Made by a program: the position numbers and the translations under genes
The notes under the pieces: generated by a model
Told to the model about the DNA's origin: nothing
The model's input: the letters and a program-made list of their open reading frames with translations, nothing else
Database searches by the model: none
Source of the DNA: Halobacillus yeomjeoni
GTDB taxonomy: Bacteria > Bacillota > Bacilli > Bacillales > Halobacillaceae
Reading direction: 5' to 3'
NCBI RefSeq assembly: GCF_020171525.1
Contig: NZ_JAIVAI010000001.1
Location: 930,001 to 994,000 of the forward strand
Length of the DNA: 64,000 nucleotides
Shown: piece by piece, positions 32,585 through 40,261 of the stretch
How the letters are laid out: the number at the start of each line of letters is the position of its first letter
How positions within the stretch are numbered: position 1 is the stretch's first letter

Positions 32585-35038
32585 TTATTTCAGAAATGCT
32601 TCAAAGTAACGGCTCATCGCTACTGCGAAATCACCACGTGTCGTGTTTTCCTGTGGCTGGAATTCTGCCTGAATGGTTGGTTCTGTATCGTATGGACCTT
32701 GAGCTACATCAAAATGAGCATTGATGATGTTCAAGTCAAGAGCCAATTGCACATACCCTTTCAAGTGGTCAGGAATTTCAGAAGCATCGTTGATGGCAAT
32801 ACGCTCATCTTTGTATTGGACAGTAACCTCTCCATCAAACGAATCTGCTTGATCTTGCAAACCGAGACTCTGTACTAATGAATAGGCAAGTTCTGCACGG
32901 TTCACATTGTCCTGCCCTTTGAACTTCCCATCTTTCAATACCATGACTCCGTTTTGTGTTTGTGTTTCATCACGGAAAGCTGCTCCCTCAGCTGTTACAG
33001 CAGAAGCAAAAGGCAGCAAATGAGACGGTGCATCAGCAATATCCATAAGTGGAGATTGTTGAATCTCTGCTCCCATGACAAGATATTCAGCTAAATCTTT
33101 TCTTTGCAGCAGTTGGTCAGGTTTGAAGTTCCCTTTGCTATTACCATCAAACAAGCGCTCTTTGACACCGATTTTAATAGCAGAAGCTGCCGGGTGGCCT
33201 TCAACATCATTCAATCCATCAAAACCACTGACCTTTGTAAATGCTAAGCTACCGTTGATATCTTCAGAGAAGGAGACACCGGAAGTAGGGTTCTGCTCAT
33301 CCCCTCTAAGACCTCTGATTTCTGCTTTCCAATCCCCTGGCATAGGAGCATTCACAGAAACGGTACGATCCGTGTAAAGGGTGAACAGCAGGCTGATTCC
33401 AGAGCTGTATTCTGTCCCATCAGGTGCGATCAGGATAAGGTTGACCGGATTACCCGTCTCCCCCATCACTCCTTGAGCGTCAACTTTAGCTACTAAACTC
33501 GTAAGACCAGGTTCTACATTGAATTCATATTGATTGTCTGAAATGAGAGTGGATGGATTATAATCCACTGCAAAACTTTTGCGTTCTGTTTCTGCTTCGA
33601 CATTGCTGTTGAATTCACGATCCATATTCAAAGTGTTCCCGTACGTATCATTGCCAAAAGCCATGTCCACTGCAGCATAAGCATTCAAATATCCAGCTCC
33701 TGCTTCCCAAGTTTCATATCCAGGCATATTCGTTGCTGATGTTTGAATAATCGTTTTTACGTTATCAGGGGATAATGTCGGTTCTGCATCTAACATGAGG
33801 GCTACTACACCTGCAACGTGAGGTGTCGCCATTGATGTACCGCTCATCATTGTGTAGAAAGGTACATGAGCCGGGTCCAATTCTTCTACATCATCAGCTG
33901 CTGCCAATGAACTGACTGGTGCCACCACTCGTGTGGAAATGATATCTACACCAGGAGCTGTAATCGTAGGTTCGTCTGCCCATGTCCACGTTTCTCCATC
34001 CATTTCAAACGTTCCACCAACACCTTTTGTTCCACGGGAAGAAAAGTCCGCAAGTGTTCCATCTTTTTCTCCAGCAGCTACAGAGATGACCCATGGGGCT
34101 TTAGCATATGGATTGTGCGTGTTTTCGCCGGGACCTTCGTTACCTGCCGCAAATAAGACAGTGATTCCACGGTCGTAAGCTTTCTTACTTGCTACATTAA
34201 TCGGGTGATTCGGATCGAAGTCACCTGAGGAGCCCCAGGAATTTGTAATGACACGGATGTTGTATTGAGACTGGTGTGTAATCGCATAATCGAACCCGCC
34301 TATTCCATCCAAGACGAATAGTGCTCCGCCGGATCCGTAACCGATCAAATCTGCTCCTGGAGCAGCGCCTTCATACTTCCCACTGGACATGACACCCGTA
34401 CCGCCGACCGTACCCGCCACGTGTGTACCGTGACCGGAGTTGGTATCTGTATTCGCCACATCTTCCTGGTAAGTAACTGGTAGTAACCCAGGGGACAAAC
34501 TATTCAAGTTGGTCGAACCGAGTACGTTCTGCACCAAATTCTTTTCGAATTCATGATCTTTGTGTGTACCGTCTACTCCACTATCGTTAACGACGACCCC
34601 AATATCTTTTCCGGAAACCGGAAGTCCTCCGTTTTGTTTTCTCATAGAGTCATCCGTGCGCAGCTTATCGACACCTGTAAGTGCGGTCGCGTCAGAATTG
34701 AAATATTCCAGTTTTTCGTTCAAATAAATAGAACGGACTTCTTCATTTGAAGATAAAGCTTCAATTTGTTCTTTGGAAGCTAGTACGCCTGCCATCGGCA
34801 AGCTCTCCAGGGTAAGACCTGTATCTACACCAACGGTTTCAAGAACTTCTGTTTGTTCTGTTGTAGGTGCTCCATCTCCTTTAAACGTAACGATTACCTC
34901 ATAATGATCGGAACTTGTTTTCATCTTCTCCAATAGATCCGGGCCAATCGCAGCTTGATATTGTGCATGAGACGGGGCGAGCCCTCCAAACCCTGCCATC
35001 AAAAGAATGGCTATGACGAAAGCATAAAATATTCTCAT
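32585..35038 (-). CDS. Secreted S8 serine protease with C-terminal SLH-like repeats, paralog 1
   Basis: The 817-residue protein has a signal peptide (MRIFYAFVIAILLMAGFGGL), a propeptide with I9-like DHYEVIVTFKGDGAPT, and a catalytic domain. The triad is Asp in VVNDSGVDGTH (~151), His in SGHGTHVAGTV (~203) and Ser in SGTSMATPHVAG (~400), with FAAGNEGPG as the oxyanion site. A beta-rich domain follows, then three SLH-like repeats from about residue 630 (RLFDGNSKGNFKPDQLLQRK; KFKGQDNVNRAELAYSLVQS; FQPQENTTRGDFAVAMSRYF) that should tether it to the cell wall. Its paralog is at 54642. Confidence 0.92.
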   Translation of the reverse strand: MRIFYAFVIAILLMAGFGGLAPSHAQYQAAIGPDLLEKMKTSSDHYEVIVTFKGDGAPTTEQTEVLETVGVDTGLTLESLPMAGVLASKEQIEALSSNEEVRSIYLNEKLEYFNSDATALTGVDKLRTDDSMRKQNGGLPVSGKDIGVVVNDSGVDGTHKDHEFEKNLVQNVLGSTNLNSLSPGLLPVTYQEDVANTDTNSGHGTHVAGTVGGTGVMSSGKYEGAAPGADLIGYGSGGALFVLDGIGGFDYAITHQSQYNIRVITNSWGSSGDFDPNHPINVASKKAYDRGITVLFAAGNEGPGENTHNPYAKAPWVISVAAGEKDGTLADFSSRGTKGVGGTFEMDGETWTWADEPTITAPGVDIISTRVVAPVSSLAAADDVEELDPAHVPFYTMMSGTSMATPHVAGVVALMLDAEPTLSPDNVKTIIQTSATNMPGYETWEAGAGYLNAYAAVDMAFGNDTYGNTLNMDREFNSNVEAETERKSFAVDYNPSTLISDNQYEFNVEPGLTSLVAKVDAQGVMGETGNPVNLILIAPDGTEYSSGISLLFTLYTDRTVSVNAPMPGDWKAEIRGLRGDEQNPTSGVSFSEDINGSLAFTKVSGFDGLNDVEGHPAASAIKIGVKERLFDGNSKGNFKPDQLLQRKDLAEYLVMGAEIQQSPLMDIADAPSHLLPFASAVTAEGAAFRDETQTQNGVMVLKDGKFKGQDNVNRAELAYSLVQSLGLQDQADSFDGEVTVQYKDERIAINDASEIPDHLKGYVQLALDLNIINAHFDVAQGPYDTEPTIQAEFQPQENTTRGDFAVAMSRYFEAFLK

Positions 35039-35151
35039 CCTCGGTTCCTCCTCTGAATTTTCTTACTATTCATTATCTCTTTACAACGCTCGTTTAGCTA
35101 TTCACTAAAGGTTTTAAATAAGAGACGGAAAAGAACTATATGTACCCCCTC

Positions 35152-35178
35152 CGAAAGTAGTATACGGTACTACTTTCG
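35152..35178 (-). promoter_or_regulatory. Inverted repeat upstream of S8-SLH paralog 1
   Basis: CGAAAGTAGTA-tacgg-TACTACTTTCG, a perfect 11-5-11 palindrome 114 bases upstream of the start. The core AAGTAGTA...TACTACTT also occurs upstream of paralog 2. Confidence 0.7.
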
Positions 35179-35333
35179 CTTCATCTTATCTATTGGTCTC
35201 CTTTATTTCTTTCAGATTTCGTTTACTTCCCAGTAACATCTCGTGTAGAATAAGAGTATATTTCAGAATTTTTTGTCACAAAAAGAGAGATAGTCGCTTG
35301 TTGTTCCAATCCTAATGAGACGGGGGAATCTTT

Positions 35334-35480
35334 ATGAGTGTCGAGAATTTAACGCCTGACTGGGTAGAAGTTGTAAAAACTGCGATGGATTCAGATCGCA
35401 CGAAAGAAGAATTTCAACAATATTTGGACAGCCGTAAAGAGTGTTCAAGTGAATCTTCAAGAGATAGAGAGCATACCTGA
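35334..35480 (+). CDS. SinI-like anti-repressor, 48 aa
   Basis: The sequence LTPDWVEVVKTAMDSDRTKE then EFQQYLDSRK is the SinI/SinR dimerisation motif (xxEWVxLMxEAKxxGxxxEEIRxFL). In B. subtilis SinI binds SinR and relieves repression of biofilm genes. The ATG follows GACGGGGGAATC. A polar Ser/Arg tail follows the motif. No SinR-like gene is in the window, so the partner is elsewhere or is a different Xre protein. It is shorter than common annotation cut-offs. Confidence 0.8.
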   Translation: MSVENLTPDWVEVVKTAMDSDRTKEEFQQYLDSRKECSSESSRDREHT

Positions 35481-35501
35481 GCTATTATCGTTTTAAATGT
35501 G

Positions 35502-35554
35502 AAATGAACAAAAGGGTCCATTCTTTAATTAAGAATGGACCCTTTTGTTCATTT
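35502..35554. terminator. Bidirectional terminator, perfect 24-bp stem
   Basis: Arms at 35502-35525 and 35531-35554 are perfectly complementary (core GGGTCCATTCTT), with a 5-base loop and A/T tails on both sides. It separates the SinI-like gene from the convergent kinase gene. Confidence 0.92.
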
Positions 35555-35558
35555 AACT

Positions 35559-36197
35559 TCAGTATTGACGAATAATCCAATCAGCCTTTTCCAATGGGCT
35601 TATATGGTTAAGATAATAGTCCTCAGCCTTCCAATACCGCATTTGAAATTTACTTATATTCTTTCGGGCTTCCTCGCTTTCTCTTGCAAACCTTTTTTCT
35701 TTTGGACAATCCAGATAAATGAGTTTATCAAAGCTCCCCTTCCATTCAGGTCTTTGTAGAAAAACCCCTTCTATGACCACAATTCCCGGCCTTGGGATTT
35801 TGTATGTGACCGATTGATTCACAGAGTCGAGCTCAATTCGATCCGCATCTTTTAAGCGGTTGAACAGGTTCTTTTTTAAATAGGACACATCCCACTGCAA
35901 TGAATAATATTCATACCATTCCTCATAACCTGTCTGATACCTTCTTTCCTTAGGAACAATATGGTCATCCATATGTATAATCTCATACGGCATGGAATTT
36001 TCTTTATAAACTTCGGCCAGCATTTGTGAAAATGTCGATTTGCCTGAACGGCTGAGCCCATCAATTCCCAAAACCATGGACTTTTCACGAATGGATTCCT
36101 TTAAGATCAATTCAATCGCCTTTTCTCGATCATTAAGCTGTCTTTTTATGAAAGTCCCCTCCCTTCTACAATATCCATTTATTCTATCATTTTCCAT
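35559..36197 (-). CDS. P-loop kinase, uridine kinase-like
   Basis: The 212-residue kinase has Walker A GIDGLSRSGKSTFSQML near residue 45, HMDDHIVPKERR (a uridine kinase-like lid/base segment) and VVIEGVFLQRPEW near 140. It resembles small uridine-kinase family proteins whose substrate is not known. The ATG at 36197 has no strong ribosome site; the good site GGGAGGGGAC lies 14 codons later with no standard start codon after it, so the N-terminus is uncertain. Confidence 0.78.
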   Translation of the reverse strand: MENDRINGYCRREGTFIKRQLNDREKAIELILKESIREKSMVLGIDGLSRSGKSTFSQMLAEVYKENSMPYEIIHMDDHIVPKERRYQTGYEEWYEYYSLQWDVSYLKKNLFNRLKDADRIELDSVNQSVTYKIPRPGIVVIEGVFLQRPEWKGSFDKLIYLDCPKEKRFARESEEARKNISKFQMRYWKAEDYYLNHISPLEKADWIIRQY

Positions 36198-36251
36198 ATT
36201 AAGTTAGATAGTAGAATTCGTTAACCTCTCTCTGTAGATAAATGGAACAAT

Positions 36252-36280
36252 AAAAAACCCCCAAGAAAAATCTCGGGGGT
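36252..36280 (-). terminator. Terminator after the small-gene pair
   Basis: ACCCCC-a-AGA/TCT-c-GGGGGT stem followed on the minus strand by TTTTTT. Confidence 0.85.
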
Positions 36281-36287
36281 ATTTCCA

Positions 36288-36434
36288 TCATCCATTTGCA
36301 GTTCTTGATGCCCATTTAGCAAATCGATTATAAAGCGGCTTTAAGAATACATAATCCATTAGCAAAGCTAAGAAACCGATCCTCCAAATGTTAGCCCGGG
36401 ATGTAAATACACCCCGGGCTTTTAAGTAATTCAT
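36288..36434 (-). CDS. Unknown 48-aa protein encoded directly after a Spo0E-like gene
   Basis: Not recognised and shorter than usual cut-offs. ATG 36434 follows AAAAGG by six bases and lies 14 bases after the stop of the Spo0E-like gene. The product starts MNYLKARGVF, has one hydrophobic stretch (WRIGFLALLMDYVFL) and ends with a basic amphipathic segment (PLYNRFAKWASRTANG), so it may sit at the membrane. Its codons 5-14 lie in a strong hairpin (36393-36420, AGCCCGGG/CCCGGGCT). A terminator follows the stop. Confidence 0.6.
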   Translation of the reverse strand: MNYLKARGVFTSRANIWRIGFLALLMDYVFLKPLYNRFAKWASRTANG

Positions 36435-36447
36435 TATGTACCTTTTA

Positions 36448-36603
36448 TTAAGATAAATGCATATCCATTTTGTGAAGAAGGTTAAGCAATTCGTCCAACT
36501 CCTGAGAGAGTTTTACAACTTCAGGGTTAGTCGGGTCCTCCTTATATAGCTCATAGAGATCCTTTCTGAGTCTTTCTACTTTTTTCTCTAATCCATGCTC
36601 CAT
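36448..36603 (-). CDS. Spo0E-like small regulator, 51 aa
   Basis: The full protein reads MEHGLEKKVERLRKDLYELY with the core LSQELDELLNLLHK, clearly of the Spo0E family (Spo0A~P phosphatase). The ATG at 36603 follows AGGGGGATACG. The DPTNPEVVK segment matches the other two copies in this window. It heads a two-gene transcript with an unknown 48-aa gene. Target and effect on sporulation are inferred from family. Confidence 0.85.
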   Translation of the reverse strand: MEHGLEKKVERLRKDLYELYKEDPTNPEVVKLSQELDELLNLLHKMDMHLS

Positions 36604-36759
36604 TCGTATCCCCCTGCTTCATATGGGATGATTAACGCTTCTATCTTTTTCAATAATTGGAGGGCAAAGAGGAGTTGAAATCTGGATGACTGTGTAACCC
36701 TCGATTGTTTATACAAAAAGAATACCTTGTATGTGAATACCTCTCTTTATCCCGACCTT

Positions 36760-37038
36760 TTAACTACTGCTGACGAGATAAAGATCTTTACAAAGCTTCA
36801 AATTCAAATGACAAAGGATGAACCGGGCATCTTTTTCATTTACATCCATGTCTTTCAACGTCTGAACACAATCTGTACATATCTTTACTGCCAACTTACA
36901 AATTTCATCTGATATTGGTGAACCTTCTTCTACTGTAATTTTTGCATGTTGATAGGCTGCATGGCTTTTCCTTAATAGATACACGCTGTTTAGGAGATGA
37001 GAAGGGTGGTTGTTTGATTGTGAGTGATGATGTGTCAT
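36760..37038 (-). CDS. Hypothetical protein, 92 aa
   Basis: Not recognised. It starts at ATG 37038 behind AGGAGG. The N-terminus is His/Ser/Asn-rich (MTHHHSQSNNHPSHLL); the rest is helical with three or four Cys (ICKLAVKICTDCVQTLKDMD, then LCHLNLKLCKDL). The His and Cys content raises the possibility of metal binding, but there is no family match. The gene is preceded by a leader containing an intrinsic terminator (37068-37104) that belongs to no upstream gene. Confidence 0.65.
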   Translation of the reverse strand: MTHHHSQSNNHPSHLLNSVYLLRKSHAAYQHAKITVEEGSPISDEICKLAVKICTDCVQTLKDMDVNEKDARFILCHLNLKLCKDLYLVSSS

Positions 37039-37067
37039 ATGAATCCTCCTATTTTTTACAATAAAAA

Positions 37068-37104
37068 AAGCCAAAAAAGACCCAGGGAGGATCTTTTTTG
37101 GCTT
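37068..37104 (-). promoter_or_regulatory. Leader terminator (possible attenuator) before the 92-aa gene
   Basis: AAGCCAAAAAAGA/TCTTTTTTGGCTT, a 13-bp perfect stem followed on the minus strand by TTTTT, 30 bases upstream of the start codon. A possible promoter (TTGATT-18-TAAAAT, about 37150-37180) lies upstream of it, so the hairpin would stop the gene's own transcript. Confidence 0.55.
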
Positions 37105-37349
37105 ATGTCTAACTCTATTGTTCAGCTCATTGCTACCAAATTTGTATGAAATTTTAAATCGTTCAAGAAGCGTTAATCAATAGTGAAAAGCTTTTTTTCT
37201 TCTCACCACATATAAAATCTACCACAAATATTTCAAAAATGAAAATGAAAGACCTGCCAAGCAACTTCCATATTATCTTTCATTTTTATGTTTGCTGATT
37301 CCCATTAAGTGGTAAATGCCTTTTAAGACCAATTAAAGGAGTGGATATA

Positions 37350-37655
37350 ATGGAAAATAAAGACCCGAAACAAGCAGCTGCGAACATGCAGGAAGATAAA
37401 AAAGAGGAAATTATGCAAAGCTTCCAGACATTCAAGGACTATTTAGGTGACCAGGTCCATAAAGGTGAAAAACTCGGTTTAGGTGAAGAAGGCCTTACAA
37501 AAGGAGCGAAGCGTGTAGCTGATTATTTAGCAAAGCACGAAGAGCCGAGAAACCGCGAAGAAAAAGTTCTTAATGAAATTTGGAATGTATCTAACAAAGA
37601 AGAGCGTGAACACATCGCTCATGCGCTTGTAAAACTTGCTGATCAAACGAATTAA
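37350..37655 (+). CDS. DUF3243 family protein
   Basis: The 101-residue cytoplasmic protein matches DUF3243 (B. subtilis YmfJ-like): helical start, FQTFKDYLGDQVHKGEKLGL then GEEGLTKGAKRVADYLA, and a C-terminus NEIWNVSNKEEREHIAHALV. ATG 37350 is chosen, eight bases after AAAGGAG, instead of the in-frame GTG at 37341. Function unknown. It is monocistronic with its own terminator. Confidence 0.85.
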   Translation: MENKDPKQAAANMQEDKKEEIMQSFQTFKDYLGDQVHKGEKLGLGEEGLTKGAKRVADYLAKHEEPRNREEKVLNEIWNVSNKEEREHIAHALVKLADQTN

Positions 37656-37662
37656 ATCTACT

Positions 37663-37696
37663 AAAAACCAAGTTCTTATTAGAACTTGGTTTTTAT
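37663..37696. terminator. Bidirectional terminator
   Basis: AAAAACCAAGTTCT/AGAACTTGGTTTTT, 14-bp perfect stem with a 4-base loop, between two convergent genes. Confidence 0.92.
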
Positions 37697-37713
37697 TTTA
37701 ATCAAATACTTTC

Positions 37714-39057
37714 TTACAACATGTGCCCTATATCCGACGCAGCCGTCGGATATGCGAACAACGTTTTCTTCAATTCTTTTATAGGAATATTGAAGCGTAT
37801 GGCAGTTGCAAAATGATTGATGAGCTCATCTGCTTCATTACTGATCAAGTGCGCGCCGACAATTTGATCCAATTCCTCATCGATCAAAATTTTATAAGCT
37901 GCCGTTTGTTCATTGGTCCTTCTATACGTAAACCAATCCCTCGTTTCTGTAAAATCCACACTAACCTTCCGGCCGGATTGGTCTATTTCATTTTCATTCA
38001 TACCTACTGATGCCAGTTTAGGGACGGTGAACACGACTGAAGGTGTTTCCTGGAACTCCAACCGCTTTTTATTCCCTTTCAACATGTTGGAGGCGACGAT
38101 ATGAGATTCAGTACTTGCAACTGGAGTGAGTGGCGGCCCCTCTGTTGCTGCTGCATCGCCTGCCGCATAAATGTGAGGATTGCTGATACTCTGTAAATAA
38201 TCATTGACTACAATCCCCTTTTCATTTGCTTCAATACCGGCTTTTTCTAAATCCATATCCAAAGCCGGGACTCTTCCTGCTCCATGCACGACAAGATCTG
38301 TTTCAAAAGAAACCATTTCACCTTTATGCTCAGCGTGCAAGTGGAATACGCTATTTTCATTGTCCAATGACTTCAATTCGTGATTGAGGTGGATGTGGAT
38401 CCCGATCTCTTTAGATTTTTCCACCAGCATCTCGACCAGATCCGGGTCGAAGTTTTTCAAAGGTTGTGAACCTCTCTGAATAATGTGAACTTCAGACCCT
38501 GCTCTTGCAGCAATATGAGCAAATTCAAAGGAAATATATCCGCCACCAACAAAAACAATCCGATTTGGTAATTCTTCTAATTCTAAGAAATCATCACTAT
38601 AAGTCAAATGTTCACTGCCTTCGATAGGCAATGGAGCTGGCTTCGCTCCCGTAGCAATTAAAATTTTACTACCCACAAGGTCCTCACCTTCGACATTTAT
38701 GCTGTTTTCACCAGTAAAGAAAGCTTTTCCGTGATAAGTATCAATCCCCTGCTCGTTTAAGGATGACTCTTTTTCCTCCGGTATACCTTCTGTGAATGTA
38801 CGCTTGAATTGCATGAGATCTTTCCATTGGATAGAGGATTTTGAATTGATTCCTTTCCCTTCCATACGATTGTTCCAGTCAATCAGTTCGGCTGCCCCTA
38901 CCAATACTTTCTTCGGGTCACACCCTCTCAAGGCACAAGTGCCGCCAAACGGACGATGATCGATCATGGCGACGCTCCACCCTGCCTTTTCACACTTCGC
39001 AGCGGCTACAGACCCAGCGGACCCCGAACCTATGACAATCAAATCATATCGTTTCAT
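37714..39057 (-). CDS. Pyridine nucleotide-disulfide oxidoreductase (class I)
   Basis: This 447-residue FAD-dependent enzyme is of the glutathione/mercuric reductase fold. FAD binding GSGSAGSVAAAKCEKAGW is at residues ~10-28, the redox-active pair is in GGTCALRGCDPKKVL (C-x4-C, ~42-47), NAD(P) binding VFVGGGYISFEFAHIAARAG is near 170, and ASDIGHML closes the dimerisation domain. The final His-Glu pair of classic disulfide reductases is not seen, so the activity may differ (YkgC-like). Substrate unknown. Confidence 0.85.
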   Translation of the reverse strand: MKRYDLIVIGSGSAGSVAAAKCEKAGWSVAMIDHRPFGGTCALRGCDPKKVLVGAAELIDWNNRMEGKGINSKSSIQWKDLMQFKRTFTEGIPEEKESSLNEQGIDTYHGKAFFTGENSINVEGEDLVGSKILIATGAKPAPLPIEGSEHLTYSDDFLELEELPNRIVFVGGGYISFEFAHIAARAGSEVHIIQRGSQPLKNFDPDLVEMLVEKSKEIGIHIHLNHELKSLDNENSVFHLHAEHKGEMVSFETDLVVHGAGRVPALDMDLEKAGIEANEKGIVVNDYLQSISNPHIYAAGDAAATEGPPLTPVASTESHIVASNMLKGNKKRLEFQETPSVVFTVPKLASVGMNENEIDQSGRKVSVDFTETRDWFTYRRTNEQTAAYKILIDEELDQIVGAHLISNEADELINHFATAIRFNIPIKELKKTLFAYPTAASDIGHML

Positions 39058-39264
39058 TCCAAGCCTCCTTTTTCATCATTCTCTTACCTTCATTCCTTTA
39101 CAAACAAAGTTATAAACGCACGTGTCTGCAGACTGATCCGCTCAATTCCATAAATACTCACTTATCCAGAATGCAGTTTAATTTCTTTCATTGATATTAC
39201 GTTAAAACTATGTACTTACCGGGTACACTCCTTGAACAGTTAAACTTAAAAGGAGAGTTATTTA

Positions 39265-40173
39265 ATGAAGAAGATAATAAAGAAAATCGGTATTTTCACA
39301 GCACTGCTTCTATCCATAGTGTTGATCTGGGGTCTGATCGAACCTTATTTGATCAATGTGCAAGAAGAGGAAGCTGAAATTCAAAACCTTCCACCCCAGT
39401 GGGAAGGGGAAAAAATAGCGGTCATCGGTGATTTTCAAGTAGGGATGTGGATGGACAACGAATCAATCCTCCCTAGAGTCGTCGAAAAGATCATAGAAAA
39501 AGACCCGGCATCCGTACTGATCACAGGAGATTATATTTATCATCCAACTAAAGGAAACAGTGAAGAAATGGAGACGGTAATCGATGGATTGCGCCCTCTC
39601 ACAGAAGCAAATATTCCTGTATATGCTGTGCTTGGCAACCATGACTATGCCATGAGTAAAAAAACGAGTGACCCGAATGAAAAGAAAGCTCAACAGGTAG
39701 CTTCTCAACTGCAATCAATCGGAGTAGAAATTCTGCATAACGAAACCACGCCTTTAGAAAAAGGCAACGATACCGAAAGCAGCGCCGAAGACAAGTTATA
39801 CTTGACGGGTGTCGGCGCATTCTGGCCGGAAAAAACGAATGTTTCAAAAGCAATAGATATCCCACCTCAACATGCGCCGAGAATTGTGCTTATGCACAAC
39901 CCTGAAGTATTCGCCAAACTGCCTGCAGGAAGTGCGCCTCTTGCGGTGGCGGGTCATACACACGGCGGCCAAATCAGTGTACCATTCACTCCCCAATGGT
40001 CTTATAAAGATTTACTGGCAAAGGATGAGTCCCATGTGGATGGATGGATTGATGATGAGTATGGAGAGAGAGGAAATCAACTTTATGTGAATCGAGGTTT
40101 AGGATTAAGTGTACTACCTCTCCGGGTTCTTAATATGCCGGAAATCACTATGTTCAAACTTACCTCTTCTTGA
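39265..40173 (+). CDS. Membrane-anchored metallophosphoesterase (YkuE-like)
   Basis: The 302-residue calcineurin-like phosphoesterase has an N-terminal anchor (FTALLLSIVLIWGLI, residues ~11-25). Metal-binding motifs in order are IGDFQVG (D), ITGDYIY (GDxxY), VLGNHDYAM (GNHD) and AVAGHTHGGQI (GHTHGGQ). The active site lies outside the membrane. Relatives hydrolyse phospholipids or UDP-diacylglucosamine-like substrates; the target is unknown. It lies 88 bases before another exported phosphoesterase-associated gene in the same direction. Hexamers at 11-bp spacing upstream resemble a Pho box. Confidence 0.88.
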   Translation: MKKIIKKIGIFTALLLSIVLIWGLIEPYLINVQEEEAEIQNLPPQWEGEKIAVIGDFQVGMWMDNESILPRVVEKIIEKDPASVLITGDYIYHPTKGNSEEMETVIDGLRPLTEANIPVYAVLGNHDYAMSKKTSDPNEKKAQQVASQLQSIGVEILHNETTPLEKGNDTESSAEDKLYLTGVGAFWPEKTNVSKAIDIPPQHAPRIVLMHNPEVFAKLPAGSAPLAVAGHTHGGQISVPFTPQWSYKDLLAKDESHVDGWIDDEYGERGNQLYVNRGLGLSVLPLRVLNMPEITMFKLTSS

Positions 40174-40176
40174 TTT

Positions 40177-40215
40177 TTTACTAAGATTTAACAAAAAAAC
40201 AAAAGCATCCTAACA
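40177..40215 (+). promoter_or_regulatory. Possible Pho box
   Basis: TTTACT (40177), TTAACA (40188), ACAAAA (40199) and CTAACA (40210) are spaced exactly 11 bp apart, followed by a -10-like TAGAAT at 40230. This matches the layout of PhoP sites (TTWACA-N5 repeats), though only two hexamers are close to consensus. Confidence 0.4.
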
Positions 40216-40261
40216 GACTTCCTTCATCATAGAATTGGAAATGATGAAGGAGGTATACATA

